In this document: one piece after another, positions 22,631 through 37,505 of the stretch
How positions within the stretch are numbered: position 1 is the first letter of the stretch
Layout: every line of letters begins with the position of its first letter
Assembly (NCBI GenBank): GCA_019321725.1
Contig: CM033116.1
Span: 18,745,869 to 18,809,868 of the forward strand
DNA: 64,000 nucleotides
Source of the DNA: Paulownia fortunei
Lineage: Eukaryota; Streptophyta; Magnoliopsida; Lamiales; Paulowniaceae
Direction: 5' to 3'
Made by a program: the position numbers and the translations under genes
The notes under the pieces: model-generated
Database searches by the model: none
The model's input: the letters and a program-made list of their open reading frames with translations, nothing else
What the model was told of the DNA's origin: nothing

Positions 22631-25600
22631 AATAATAATAATAAAAAAAAACAATGATAAGTTTATGTCCAAATGACCGTACACGTGGTGCTTAGAGAAT
22701 CTGAGAATTATTTTGTGAAGAGCATGTAGTTTGTGAATTAGTTTTGTGCATAAACAATCAAGTGTAGAATTATTTGATTGGTCTGTGCATGTAAGCGAAT
22801 GATAGGGTGACACGTGGGAAAGGCGAATAGAAGTAGGTGAGGTGGCATTTATTTATTGAGCGATGGGATTGATGGGGCCGGATTCGTTTGACGGAGGCAC
22901 GTGCACTACACGTGGTATTTGATTAATTGAAATACCGATAATATATATCAAATATAATGAATGAGATCGTTAATTTATATTTGACATTACGTCTTTAGTA
23001 ATATTATAATAAAAATTAAAATACTAATTATAAAAAATAAAATTGAATTGATTGGAAAAAAAACTCTATAAACTTGTCTCGTTTGCTCTTACTTTAACAT
23101 TATATGAAGAACTAAACTTTATTGATATAGTGAATGAGTCGATTTTGTTGATGTTGTATTTAGTGGAGTGCACGATGTCTCTCAATTTATTCCACTTGTT
23201 ATTTTATTTGTTGATTTGTTTTATTCAATCAATAATGAATTGTGAAAAATAGTAAGTGCGAACATATATTAGATAATGAAACACTCAATGGATTCTATCA
23301 AATTTAATACATATTTGGGAACATTTTTTAAATAAAAGTACATCTATAAAATAATTTTTTTGATATGAATTTTTTAAAAAAATACTTATAAGTATTGTTA
23401 AGTGTTTGGTAAAAATGTACTTTAACGTCCATTTAATAGAAGTCTAATAAAAGAAATTAAAAACCATAATTTTACACTTATCCAATATGAATTTTGGAGA
23501 AGTGACTTATTTTAAAAGTTCATTCAAAAATAATTATTAAACACGCAATTTTTTTACAAATGAACATTTCCAAAAACCCTCTTAGTATTTACAGTACTCT
23601 ATCATTCTATGGTCTATATTAACCTAAAAAGTTGTATATAAAATTTATATGAATATTAAAATTAATGTCAACCAAATATCAGTCCTTAATCCAAAATCAA
23701 AATTCAAATTTAATTGGTACATTTTGCCAAAGAGTATGGATTTTCATTGAGGCAGCCCTAATAGTATGGTTGATTTACTTTTGTTATCAAATTTAGTATT
23801 GTCACCATCTAATTATCCTTTGCCAAAGTGCATGCAGTCTTTCGTCGTTATAAAATATGAGTGATGAAATTATTTTGGGTGTAAAAGATATTGTATTCGA
23901 TGATATATATATTGGGAGTGCATGTCACTACGTATTTTAAATATATTAAACACATCTATATATATATATATATGTATAAGTGTGTGTAAATATATAAGAA
24001 AATGTACATTCTATAATACATACTATCGAACATGAGATCTACAATATCATTATTTTGTTACGAAATTGAAAAATGTTAAACTTTATTCCACTATTTCATT
24101 GGATAATTCTATTACTTATGGTTGGTTGGGGCATTATTTATTTATCCTTCCTGCCTTGTATAAAATTGATATTCTAATTATCTAATTATTTAAGACGTCT
24201 ATTCAATTGAAATCTTTAGCCGCTCAATTCATTTTAAAAGTCATAATGCACTTACAAAGCAACAAGAAAAATATCTATATGTATAAGGCATGTTAAAAGA
24301 TATTAAGAAGCTATCGAAGTATTCGAATAAAATAAAATTATATAATTTATAAAATATTAATAACGATAATTTTGTAATTGATATTGTTAAAACTATTGAA
24401 ATTTATGACGATCTTAAAATAAGTTATGAACTTTTTACTTAAAAAAAAAATTATAATATCCTAACATCTTATTTTGAAAGTTTGTAAGCTCATATTCTAA
24501 ATAAATTATCAAATATTTTAGTACATTTTATAAGTTTTTAAATATTTTTTAAAATATTTTAAAAAATTTATAAACTCGTCGGAACATAATTTGTTTCTAT
24601 TTCTAAAATAAGACACATAAATTACCATTTTATTTTTAAAAAAGAAGAAGAAAAAAGAGAAATAAATGATAGCCCAAGAAAATTGGCTGCAAACTGGCTT
24701 ATAATAAACTATTTTCTTTTATCTTTTTATGCTAATTCAAATTTCAGCAGCTAACTTTTGTTGACTCTTTCCATTCATACCTGACATTCGCCATGAGCAT
24801 TAAAAGTAGTGAAATTGAAGTTTGAGATGATAACAGTTGAGAGACTGATGAGCATTTATTGTCGATGAAAGGTTCAAAGGAAGAGGAGAGATTTGCAATA
24901 AATAAGGGTTAAAACTTAAAAACTCATTATACCCCTGAATTAGTCCTTTTTACATTTTAACCCCCTCAACTATGAAAAACTTACTTTTTAACCACCCACC
25001 CCATAAACTTCGTTGGATTGGAGTAATTATACTCGAAACACAGGCGGAGAAGAGAGAAAATTCTAACCCAGACCTACTTGACAAGCACAAATGTAATAGC
25101 AAATCGATCTTGAATTCGGCCAAAGTCAATTCAAGTTAAATTTTTCTGAAAAAATCTAATCTGAACTCATTACAAGGTTCATATATGTATATGATTTTAG
25201 AAATATAAACTAGATAATTATTTAATAATTAAATATCAATTGATTTAAAAATTGAACGAATTAAAAAATTAGAATATAATTTATTATCTGATCATACGGT
25301 AATTAAAATAAATTATAAATAGATAAATAATTAATGAGAAACTAATTATAAGACAAATATAATTGTCGTTACCGTGTATTTGACCTCTCTTTTGTTATTT
25401 TATCTCATGGCAAATATATTTTGATCGGACCATTCATTACAATGGTGAGTTTACACAGTGGTGAGTGATTTTATTTTAATTATTATATGATTAATTAAGT
25501 TTTAACAAAAAATATTTTATATTTTATATGGTTCGAAAGTACTTTTTTTAGTGAATGGATTGCATATATCATTACACTAAAATTATCAATAATCAAGAAA

Positions 25601-27764
25601 TAATTAATAATTAATAATTGACCAATCAAACAACTATCAACCATTATAAATGACTAATCAATTATTATAAAAATAGATAAGTACTACACATGCATCGAAT
25701 TCAAATCTTTATAGATTTATGACCTCCAAAAGCACTTCTACCGACATATTTCACGCGGAAATAAAAAATAATAAAGTGGTCGTACACTTTCTATTTTACT
25801 TTTCTATTATAGTTTTGGATTTGAATTTGCATTGGTCGGTGGTGGGGGAGTGGAAAAATACACAATTTTCTTCTTCATGAAATTTTACCAGAACCACAAT
25901 TAATTTTCTTAATCATGTCAAAGTGACTTATAGAATCAAGTTTATGTCCATTAAGACAAATAAACAATTTTGTCAATTTTTTTTTATTACGAGTAACTCG
26001 CAATTATTATTTGAAGGTATGTATTAGGTAAACTCTGCTTTTGTGCAATAATTCGCAAAGAAAGGGTAAGTCGCACTAGATAAGTGTGGTGCGACGGACA
26101 AATATTGAGTGGTGTATGATATTCAAACTTAAAATTTTCGATCTCAAATTCTCACCCAACACTATTCGACAACAACATAAGGGGCTATAATTTTGTCAAG
26201 TTTATGTCCATTAAGACAAATAAATATTTTTTGTTGTTTTGAAATAATGTTCAATTAACCATTGCGGGTTACTATATAGAATTTTGAGGGTTGAACTTTG
26301 CCATTGCGGATTTTCAGTTTCAAATGTTTCACCTTATATTTTATTTTATTGATACACGTCAAGTGTATATAACTCATACAAAATATAAAATATTTTAAAT
26401 ATTTAATATGTATTTATAATATAAAATATCAAATTAGAATATATAATGCACACAACAACATTGCTACTTTGGAAAATCCTCATAGGAAAATAGTTAGTAC
26501 CTTCCATACGTGAAACCTGATTATTGTTAAAGAATTACTCTATTTGTGAATTTACAATGTCTATGTTACTACTTGCTAAAGCAAAATGTTTTTAGTAATT
26601 ATCATAAAACAGAGAAATAATCATACTTAGCCATTAAGCTTTTTCTATAATCACGTGTTATCATTCAAACTTCTATTGGACAGAGAGAGTGATAACACAA
26701 GATTTAACCCAATCATTAATGGGCCATTCTAATATCACACGTTTTAAAATTTGTATTATTTGGATTAATTTGAAAAAAAATTCGACAAAACCTCGTTTAC
26801 ATAACAAAAATTGTCTTTAAAATTTACAATTAATTCGGGAATATTTTGATACATACCTAATTATTTCATAAAAAAATAGTATATTTATGTGTGAAGTTTG
26901 TCAATAAATTGCATTATCTAATAAAATTATGTATATCAATGGAAAAAAGAAAAAAATAAATTAGTATAATGTAATCTTATTAAAACAAGAATAAAACTCG
27001 AGAATAAATCACTTTTTATAAAAGAAAAAAATCAGAAGAATTTATCACATTAATATTTATGAAAGATATATTATAGAATTTTAATATCTCATAAAACTAT
27101 AGTGTTTTATTCGAGTTATTTTAAAAAATTTGAATAATTTTGTTATAGGCGCCCAATGTGATAGCAAACGCATGCAGCCCTAACCTAAGGTTATGGGCCT
27201 TGGGTCTCACTCTTGCAAAGCTTGTTGGATTTGGCCTGGATTTTTATTAAATTTACCATAAGATTGTCATCTCATGATATTTATTTTTACAATAATAACA
27301 ATTTTGTTGCCAATTTTGTGACTAGGAATTTTTCTTTTACATGACAATCAAGTTTATTTTATGAAAAATCTTCGAGTTTATGAAGTATGGTTGAACTGAA
27401 AAAAATATACTTTTAATAATTGAATATTCCCAATGCTTGTTGCCCTACGTCAGGAGGGAAATTTGGTTGGGGCAGCACATCTATTAAAAGATAACATATA
27501 AAAAAAATTTCATATCAAACAAAAGGGTAAAACTCGTTTCATTCTAATTTTCAATTTAATGTTGTGTGCTTTAAATACGAGAAGATTATTCTTTTACTAG
27601 TAATAGGCCAAATCATTTAATAGACTACTTAATTTATAAAATTAAATTTTTTTTAAGTAAAACGCTAAATCATTAAATAGTTAACTTGATTTTTCAAATC
27701 AAAATGGACAAAAAGAATAAATAAATAAATAAATAAAGAGTTTTATTACTTTACAAAATTTTAT

Positions 27765-27986
27765 TGGGCCTTATCCACACACTCCTTTTAGAAAATTTCA
27801 AACTAAGCGGGCCTCATCCACAGACCCATTTTATTGGGGCTGAATCTGATATCGGCCCAAATCATAGTGAACTTCTCTCAGCAATATACAAATATAAAAT
27901 CACGAAACCCTAACTTGCTTTCTTTATCGTGTCCTATCACCACACAGGACGAGGAGGAGGAGCCTAAGCCGCTGCGTCGCCACCAG
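27765..27986 (+). promoter_or_regulatory. RPL32 promoter and non-coding first exon
   Basis: Site II motifs TGGGCC (27765-27770) and GGCCCA (27854-27859) lie upstream of a telo-box AAACCCTAA (27905-27913). This combination is typical of plant ribosomal-protein promoters (TCP-type factors at site II). The telo-box is followed by a pyrimidine-rich start (CTTGCTTTCTTT). A GC-rich leader exon ends at CACCAG (27986) with donor GT at 27987. The first intron runs to 28481, and translation begins 6 bases into the next exon. Confidence 0.7.
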
Positions 27987-28486
27987 GTTCGAAGCCTTCC
28001 TAATTTTCGCTAGTTCTCCTTAATGTTTGTGAATATTCATTTTCACAATGAAAAGTGTACTTGTTATATTTTGCTTCATTCATATGAACTGTGATTTTTG
28101 GGTTAATTTTCCGTCCAAGTTTACTAACCTGGTTCAATTTGTTCCCTCTCTGAAGTTAAAAAGTTATTTCGTTTGATTTGTTAGTATTGTTTTGGAGCAA
28201 ACTTTAAATATGTTTATTTACGAGGTATTTATTTGTTGAATGTTACGAATGATTATTTTATGAAATTGTTCTATGGAAATAGTTCTTGATTTCTCTACGT
28301 TTAGTTTAAGACGTGGTTCTGTCTCTTAGGAATATTTTAAAGAAGAAACTGATTGATTTAGCATTGTGTTTCATTTTTTGCAACAATGTATGCTGAAAAA
28401 TGTTCTGCTGACAAATTTGTGAGGTGTGTGGAATTAGTTCTATATTCGTGTTTCTCACCTAAGTTAAGTTTTCTTTTGCAGAAGCC

Positions 28487-29772
<1,286 letters not shown>

Positions 29773-32700
29773 GCAGTTGCATAGCTGTTGTTTTTCTGTT
29801 GGAATGTTTCATTACTTATTGTTAATCAGAAGATTGAGTGGAAGAGTTAACTGGTCAATTTTGTTTGGATTTAATAGTTATGCAGTCAGACATGTATCAT
29901 GTATGGCATGTTATTTCATTTAGACCTGCAGTGATATTTTGGTTTTGAATTCTAGTGTTCTTTGTTTGCTTGAGCATTTGTCATTTTTAAAGCCAGTTTA
30001 TTTCTCTTTATGGTGGAGTTCAAATGGTATTACCGACTATAAAGGACCTTCTCACTTCAAAGGAAGTAGTCTGACATCATGAAAAGATTTTTATCTTCTG
30101 TTAATTAGTTTTATTTGTATATTTTATTACCCTCAATTAGTGTTCTCTATTTGGGCTCTCTGTGGATTTTGAAATTTACGAAATGAAATTGCTGACTTTC
30201 ATTGGTTGTAGATTTGGTATCACATTTTGAATCTTGACTGCCAATTAAATGTTGTAGTTTTTGATGTCTACAGTTGGGATTTATAATGAGGTTCATAATT
30301 AATGAGGTTCATGATATGCTCAACATTATAGTTATTGTTTTTCTGGGTTTGACAACTAAACAATAAAAAAATGTGTTTTACTTAGTTTGTATGTCCCTTG
30401 TATCAGGTTCTTTGATACGCTGATAGCATGTTTTTTCTGCTAACTCAACAATTTTCTACTTCTTTGCGAGGACACGAAAAAAGATAGCATTTGTATTTAC
30501 ATATAAGCATTTGGGAGAGTATCAACTGTTTGCTAACTACAAGTCAATTGTAGTTGGTCTGCTGATACCATGTTTATCAAGTTAATGCTTTCTTTTTATT
30601 GAATTTAATTGGCTGTGGATGAGTTGTTTTCTGATTTGATAGCAAGAAATACATTTGTTTGTTAGATAAACTACCTGCAAACACACTTATAGCCCCCCTC
30701 TATTGGGCCTCCAAGGTTCCTCACCTGTCTCCCTCTCACTGGGGTGTAACATCGTAATATTCAAACTTAATGTATTTCTAACTTAATGAATTTCTTATAA
30801 ATTATGATTGAGCTTGGTTATGAGTTGAGTTAAAGTCGGGTAGTTTGAATTTTTTACACATTTTATTAAAAAAATTTGTTTTACAAAACTTTAGATTGAA
30901 TCAAGCTGATTTTCAAATCTTATTGAATGAAAAAAAAAATATTTAAATTTGGGTGGCTATGGTTAAGGAACTGTGTTGAGACTAGTGTTTTTTGGATTTA
31001 TTTTTTGTAGAGCATCAGTCTTACCACTCATGGATTATAGAGGAAATTGTTGAGACAATGTATAATACTGGTGAAGCTTGTATCATTTGTTTGAAATTAA
31101 TTCAATTTGATCTGCCCATTTCAAGTCTCACCTGTCCTAATCTGACCCAGTCATTTGCCTCCCTTGTATGTTTTCATATTAAAAAGCTGCGTTTATGGTT
31201 ACTTTATACAGACATTTTGGTAAATAATTGTGCTACGAGAAATGGACTGCCTTATATTTCTACTAAGGTTAAATAGTGTAACATATCTTCTCTTAGGAAA
31301 TTTTATCCGAACTCCCCATTTACCAGATGTCAAAGATTGTACTCTTTAGTTTCTTTCTTGACACCTGCCTTGTCATCAAGAAAGACATTGAAAACTTTCA
31401 CAAGTTAAACTAAATGCGGTAAAGTATACATTACAACATCATATTATTTAGGGGTGTATTTTATGGAGTAGTTCATTTTGGTATATACTAAAGATATGGT
31501 GTTATATTAGATATGTATGACATTTTGGTGTTGATTGCTGTGCTATTTATTAGGCATTGAATAGCTGCAAAATTAGAAATGTGATGGCCACAGGGGTTCT
31601 TCTGGTAGCCCACATTGGCACATTCTTATAAGAAAGTTGGATAATTGGAAGAACCACTTTTTGAGGTTCGATCTTGTACTTCTTTATGGGCCATTCCTAT
31701 GCACATGTTTCTTGACTACACAGTTTGTGGGACAAGGAAATTGAATGCCTCCCATTTTGTTGCTTTTCCCCTTGAAATAGTTATTGTGAATAAATTTTGA
31801 TTTAGACTGGTTAGGTCTTTGATCCAAGCTAATTATATTATAGGGTAAGTGGATTTATTTTTGCAGTTGGTTTACACTCCGAGGAGGGTGATTGGATTGG
31901 GTTCGTGGACACCGACTATGAACTAGAAATTTCTCTCTTAGGGGATGAAACAATTACAAAATAAGTATAATTATGGATGACATGCTATTCTTTAGTTTGC
32001 TACCTTTTAAATGAGGGTTAAAAAGTTATAACTTTTTAAAATTTTATTATATTGTTTTGGAAAAATAGTGGTTAAGAGATAGTTAAGTGAGTGTGTTTTA
32101 TTTATTTCAAACAAAAAGGATTTACGGAATGAAATCTTGTTTCGAATGCTCTAAACGAGAGTGAGTCTTAGAACATGACCACTAAATTTTGACAAATTAA
32201 ACTTTTAATATATCAAACTCAATAATATATATATATATATATATTATTCTCTTGAAATAACGGATTGGCTGTAAATCAAAATTAAGATAAAGTCAATATA
32301 AGTGGTCCAGTGTTATTAATATACATCACACTCAAATTTAGGTCTCTTACATGTTAATCTTCATAGCTGAAAGTTAAAACAAAAATAAAACTAATCACAT
32401 TCAGACCATTCTTTTTACTTTCTTTTAGTTGCAAATTTATTCTAATTAAATAAAAAAATTGAGTTGTGAATTTATTCTTCTTTTTAATTAAAATTTCCGA
32501 AATAACACACATCGTTCTTGTGATCGAGGAAAGTTTCAAAGAGATGAAATCTTTTCCATTAAGTATGAAGATTGCTTTCCAATGCTTGTATTAAACTCCA
32601 TTCGTGATATTCATGTTTGTCAGATAGAAATCATTCCTTCCAAGTAATATAACTCAAATCATTTTCAATGTGACTCCAATTTTTTTCAATATGTCATGAT

Positions 32701-33075
32701 CTTGATCTCGATCATTCTTAATGAGTTTTTAAGAAATTATTTTATTTTCTCATCGATTCCAGAAAAAGATAAAAAATCATATAAAATTTAATTTTTCTTG
32801 TTAAAAGATATTCAAAATATAAAATACTAACACAACTTAGATATGCATGGATTGTCTAAGAAATATGATTATATAATTCCACACGAAGATAAAATAAATA
32901 TTAAATAAATGAAAATTTCTACATATTGAAATCCTTACCATAACCCTAATATTTTGTGCTTATCAAAATTCTACTAGTTGAAAATAATCGCATCAAAAGA
33001 CCTAATATTGTCATTTTGAATTTGAGTGATGATTTTTAACCCACGCATCTTTATTCCCTATTCTCTTCACAATTT
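29773..33075. other. Intergenic DNA between convergent RPL32 and UCN-like kinase
   Basis: Includes the RPL32 3' untranslated region and about 3 kb with no recognised gene. An (AT)n microsatellite lies at about 32226-32243. The frame at 30992-31276 has no family resemblance and reads like intron or spacer. No terminal-repeat transposon was delimited here. Confidence 0.6.
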
Positions 33076-34334
33076 CTATATATCCAATTTTTCATTATTC
33101 TCCACTTTACCCTCCTCCCCAACCTTAAACACCCCTTGGACATAATCCTCCACGTCAATACCATTATTTTCATTCATGCCCTCAACGACCGTCAACTCAG
33201 GGATAAACGGCGGCCTGGGCATATCCAAGATCCCCTCCCAATCAACGGCCTTAAAAAAATCGTGGCCCTTGATTTCCCCAACACAAATCCTCTTCTTCGG
33301 ATCTTTCTCCAGTAATTTTCCAATTAGGTCCCTTAACGGCGTCAACTCACCCGTTAAGTGCGGCTCCTTGGTTATAATCCGGTGAAAGGTCTCCTTCCTA
33401 TTGGCCCCCCGAAACGGCGTCGTGCCGTAGAGCATCTCGCAGAGCACGACGCCTAAGCACCACCAGTCCACGGCGAAATCATGGCCATGCCCTAGGATGA
33501 TCTCCGGTGCCAGGTACTCCTCCGTTCCGACGAACGAGTTGGATTTCTCCACCGAGTCGCCGCGGAGTTCGACTCGGTCGACGGAGTCGTCCGGGGAGAT
33601 CCCCGAGTCGCGGCGGTGGAAGAAAAAAACCAATTTCTTCTTCTTTTGCTTAATTTCCGGCTTTGTTTGGGAGGCGGCTGAGCGAGATTGAGGATATTTT
33701 GCGGCGAGTTTTGTGGAGAGATCGAAGTCTACTAGCATCAAGTGCCCGCTTTCCTGAATCATCACATTTTCTGGTTTCAAATCTCTGTAAACGATGCTTA
33801 ATCCATGGAGGTACTCCAATGCTAACACCAATTCCGCTGCGTAAAATCTGAAAACCAAATTCCAATTTCTTATTAGTATAAAATGGAGCAGGTTTAAAAA
33901 AAATATATATATAGAAAAAAGAATGGAGAAAATTAGAATTACCTAATGATATCATCGGAGAACATTTTTTCAGTTTGTTTCTTCCTCAAAGAATTGAGGT
34001 CTCGGCCAGGGCAGTAATCAATGGCATACCCGACGATCTTATCTGTGATCAAAACTCCATGAAGCTTGGGCAGAAGCGGATGATGTAAAGAGCTCAAGAT
34101 TTCTCTTTCAAAGCAGATTCTCCTGTGTTCACTGCCATGGCTGCTGCTTGTAATCTTCTTTTCCTCAATTGAAGATCTTAAGATAGCTTTGAGAGCAAGC
34201 AACTCTCCCTTATCCGTCCGAACCAGAAAAACCACGCCTTTGGCGCCGCGGCCGAGGGCTGATATCACCTTCAGATTCTTTAGGTCTAAAGAAACCGTAA
34301 AACTGTCGTGATCGTGGTGGTCGCCGTCGTGCAT
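33076..34334 (-). CDS. AGC VIII Ser/Thr kinase, UNICORN-like
   Basis: Two exons on the minus strand: 34334-33943 and 33847-33076, joined within an Arg codon (AG|A), giving 387 residues. Kinase landmarks in order: glycine loop [11 protein letters not shown] (28-38), catalytic Lys49 (LALKAI), C-helix FEREIL (75-80), catalytic loop YRDLKPEN (151-158), DFD in place of DFG (171-173), and activation-loop end GTEEYLAPE (238-246). DFD and a Lys-rich insert (KQKKKK, about 197-202) before the GTEEYLAPE segment are hallmarks of the plant-specific AGC VIII group. The closest remembered relatives are UNICORN (At1g51170) and its paralog (At3g20830), of similar length, which restrain planar growth of ovules and flowers. 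I see no C-terminal FxxF PDK1-docking motif. The basic insert could direct nuclear or membrane association. UCN versus the paralog cannot be decided here. Confidence 0.9.
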
Positions 34335-34974
34335 GGCGGAGGTGGCTGGCCTGGCAACCAGCTACCCGGAGTTTTAGTTATCAGGGCCCGGAATTCGGTG
34401 AGGGGACTGTATGATTGTGAGTTGAGGGAGAAGGAAAATAAGCAGTGGAGGATTGTGTGACATAGCATGCTGCTTTATACTACTACATAGGGGGTGTGGG
34501 GTGGTTCTGAATGTTCTTGCAGAAGAAGCACTTTGAGTGGGGGAGAGGAAATGCTGAAGTATATGCTTACCAATACCATGCGTCGAAATGATAATTCTTC
34601 ATGGTTAAATATTTAAAATAAAAAATAAAAAATAAAAAATATGATGTTATGATCTTTATCGTTTGATATAAAAATATTTAATTTAATTAAAAAATTTGAA
34701 TTTTTTTCTAATTTAAGTTTTGGATTGATGTTATGTATTAGTAGGTATAATTATATTTGATATGTGATTGTACAGTCATTTTTATTTAATATGAACTAAT
34801 CGAACAATAAGTGTGAATTCATTTACTCCAAAGTTGATTTGCATGCGAGCAAACTAGTTTGTCTTTGTGGAGTCATCATCATTCGTCAGTCATCATTATC
34901 ATCGTACATCCTCGAAGGTTTAATCCAGGATTGCAAGGTAAAGTTCTCAAGCTTTTTGGATGGTCACTTTAGAA

Positions 34975-35468
34975 TATAGAATACAATGGGTTGGCTTAAA
35001 TTCGGCGCCGTGACAAATTTGTTTTATTTGGGACGGTACAAAACCCGGCTAAATGAATTTAGGATGTGTAATGAATTTTAACTTTTTAAATTTGATTTAA
35101 TTTGAGATGAGTAACGGATCATATTGGACTTACTCTAAATTTGCTGTCTATTTTATTTAATATGTATTGTTAGAATTTATAATATTAATAAAATAAAAAA
35201 TTCATATTGATTTTTTTTTATTTAATTTAAGAATTGTAAATAAATTTTGATGACTTATATTTATTATTATTATTATTTTTTAAAATGATAGTAATTGATA
35301 TTAGAAAATGATTTAACAAATTTGAAAATGAGTTGGCGGGTCCAAACGGGTTGGACCCATCGAGTTTTATGTCTGGGGCGAGACGAGTCTCGGGTTCAAT
35401 TTTCTCTTGGTGGGCCGAGTTTTGGGTTTGGCCAAAATCATTCCAAATCTGTCCCATTGTCATCCCTG
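34975..35468. mobile_element. hAT-like MITE with perfect 8-bp target duplication
   Basis: A 494-bp element flanked by CTTTAGAA on both sides (34967-34974 and 35469-35476). The right end read inward is CAGGGATGACAATGGGACAG and the left end is TATAGAATACAATGGGTTGG, sharing an ACAATGGG core at the same distance. Subterminal regions hold GGGTC/GACCC, CGGGT and CGAGT words around an A/T core. The frame at 35227-35463 is internal and not a gene. It lies about 640 bases upstream of the kinase ATG. Confidence 0.8.
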
Positions 35469-35486
35469 CTTTAGAAGTTCTTTGAA

Positions 35487-35909
35487 ATTTTGGTATGTCA
35501 AGAATTTTATATCAAATATTTTTTGGTTCGATTATTGTTGAATTTTTTTGCTATTTTAATTTGATATTTTGGTAATTGTTTTTCACAAAAAATAAAAAAA
35601 AAATATTTAAAAAATTAAATATTAAAATTATAATTATAATTTTTGATTTTGATTTTTTTTTATTTTTGATAAGTAAAAAAACTTAAAAATGGTATAAAAA
35701 TTAATAATAGATATAATATGTAAACACAAAATATTAAAATATATAAAATAATATTTCAATATTCAGTAAAACTGAAATTAAATAGAATACTAAATTTTCA
35801 TAAAAATTATAATTGAATTTCAAATCGAATTTTTTATTTTGATTCGCTACATATCAAATTTTCAATTTCGATTCGATTCAGTCGGTTTATCGAACCGTAA
35901 ATACCTCTA
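35487..35909. mobile_element. hAT-like MITE next to the previous one
   Basis: A 423-bp element flanked by TCTTTGAA (35479-35486) and TCTTTGAG (35910-35917), 7 of 8 bases equal. The right end read inward is TAGAGGTATTTACGGTTCG and the left end is ATTTTGGTATGTCAAG, sharing only GGTAT. The right side carries TTTCGATTCGATTCAG and CGGTTTATCGAACCG, the same word type as in the 14140-14641 element. It starts only 10 bases after the target duplication of the preceding element. Confidence 0.65.
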
Positions 35910-36456
35910 TCTTTGAGTGACGTTATAAGCTACTTAAAATTTCTTATAAAATGTTTGATATTCTATAAGATGTCTTAAAATATTTGGTAAAATTTTGATA
36001 TATGAATTTATCTGTTCTCAAAATAAAATGTTATGATCGTACAATTTCTTAAAAAAATAAGAAATTTTTAATTTTATAATAAAATTTTAACAAACGCCTT
36101 TAATTTTGACCATATTAATTACATTACTAATATTTTACAAACTTCATAATCTTATTTTATTTGTACACTTCTAAAATTTATTTTTAAAATTAAATGAAGC
36201 ATGCTCCAAAGGTATCTTATAAGATATACGAATTTATAGATATTTTAAATAAATTTAGTAAAATACCTTCGTAATCCAATGTGATAGAACTCGTGTAGTT
36301 TGCCAATGGAATATAATGTCCTAACTCTTAATGATCCAAGGTTAATAGAGGTATATTGTGCAGAACAACAAAAGCTCTCCGTAAAATCATTTTGTTTTAA
36401 CAAATTTTAGTAAAGTTTATGATGGATGGACATAAATTTGGACATGTTAATTATTA

Positions 36457-36841
36457 GGTCTTTGCGAAAATTATGATTCTTAATCAAATCGATTTTGCTA
36501 CTAGTAATCGGTTCAACTTTCGATATAATGAAAATTGATTATTTTTTTTATTTTATTATATAAAATGGTAATGTTATAGATTAATTATTATATAATACAT
36601 TTTAAAGGTTAAAAAAATAAATAAATAACTAAAAATAATAATTGACAAAGTACAAAATTTAAATAAACACATAGATAAAACAAAATACTAAGTTTAATTT
36701 TTTTTTAAAAATTAAAAAAATTAAAAATCAATCAAATTAATTTGACCGATTGAACCAAAATTTCAGTTATTTAATATTAATCGGAGCAGACCGACTGTTG
36801 ATTCTTGAACAAGTCGATATGATCCGATTTTGAAAACAATG
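36457..36841. mobile_element. Inverted copy of the CAATGTT-type hAT-like MITE
   Basis: The right end GATCCGATTTTGAAAACAATG is the reverse complement of the start of the element at 16891. The left part contains TTAATCAAATCGATTTTG, matching the reverse of that element's right side. Core words such as TTATATAATACATTTTAAA and ACAAAATTTAAATAAACACA are also shared in reverse. The left terminus is degraded and no target duplication was found. Confidence 0.6.
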
Positions 36842-37129
36842 GTGTAAATATTATTTTGATTATCACTTACAGATTATCATCAAGAGTTAGAAGCATATGT
36901 GCATTATTTTTACAATTTAAAATTCATGGTGAGCAAAATCCATGGAAACATTATGTAAGTAGTAAAGGCAACCTGACATTGAAGTTTTGGACACTTTCAA
37001 TGAGCATTTCCAAAAAGCTTATTGAAGCATTTGACTTTTGTCTACTATTTCATTAATTTTAATTTTTATTGACAATTTGGCATATCTCCAATCCTTATTA
37101 TGTCATTATTTTGTTGAGTGTGTTAGGGG

Positions 37130-37505
37130 TGGGAAATGGGACAAGTCCACTTGTCACTAGTCGGGCTTGAATTGTGTATAAATAGGGTCGGTTTAAAATT
37201 TGTTTGAATTTGATTATTTAAACATGATAAATTAAATTTAATATATTTTTTTATTTGATAAAATTTAAAAATTCAGTTCGAATTCGATTTAATTAGTAAT
37301 AAATAAATAAAATATATGTAAAAATATAAACCTACTTGATCTCGATTCGTATTCAACTCGATTAAAGCTCATTCAAATTTAATTCAATTAACAATCAAAT
37401 TAAGTTCAAATATAATTTTTAAAACTCGATAAATTCAAATAAATTTGAAAAGTGACGTGTTTAGCTCGACTCAATTCGTTTAAATACTTATATTCAAATT
37501 GTGTG
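37130..37505. mobile_element. Truncated hAT-like element starting TAGGGGTGGG
   Basis: A TAGGGGTGGGAAATGGG start resembles the terminal repeats of the other elements, followed by TTCGAATTCG, TCTCGATTCG and AACTCGAT words and A/T-rich DNA related to 22345-22630. The right terminus is not recognisable, and direct flanks match only partly, so the right boundary is approximate. Confidence 0.4.

Larger units (their letters stand above)
20666..27764. other. Intergenic region between divergent AIR12 and RPL32 genes
   Basis: About 7 kb of AT-rich DNA without a recognised gene. It contains one hAT-like element (21949-22336), a probable truncated one (about 22345-22630), a (TA)n-like microsatellite near 23955-23972, and a 28-base exact direct repeat (25937-25964 and 26197-26224). 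A stretch at about 24905-25010 with ACCCC/CCCCTCAA words looks like one end of a foldback MITE. The frames at 22565-22813 and 23052-23252 are low-complexity and unsupported. Confidence 0.6.

Noticed and set aside
23938..23985. Origin or attachment site suggested by TA-rich palindromes
   Set aside because: It is a simple TA microsatellite with no associated gene or motif.
30992..31276. 94-residue plus-strand frame after RPL32
   Set aside because: No recognisable domain, ordinary spacer composition, and no supporting splice or promoter signals.
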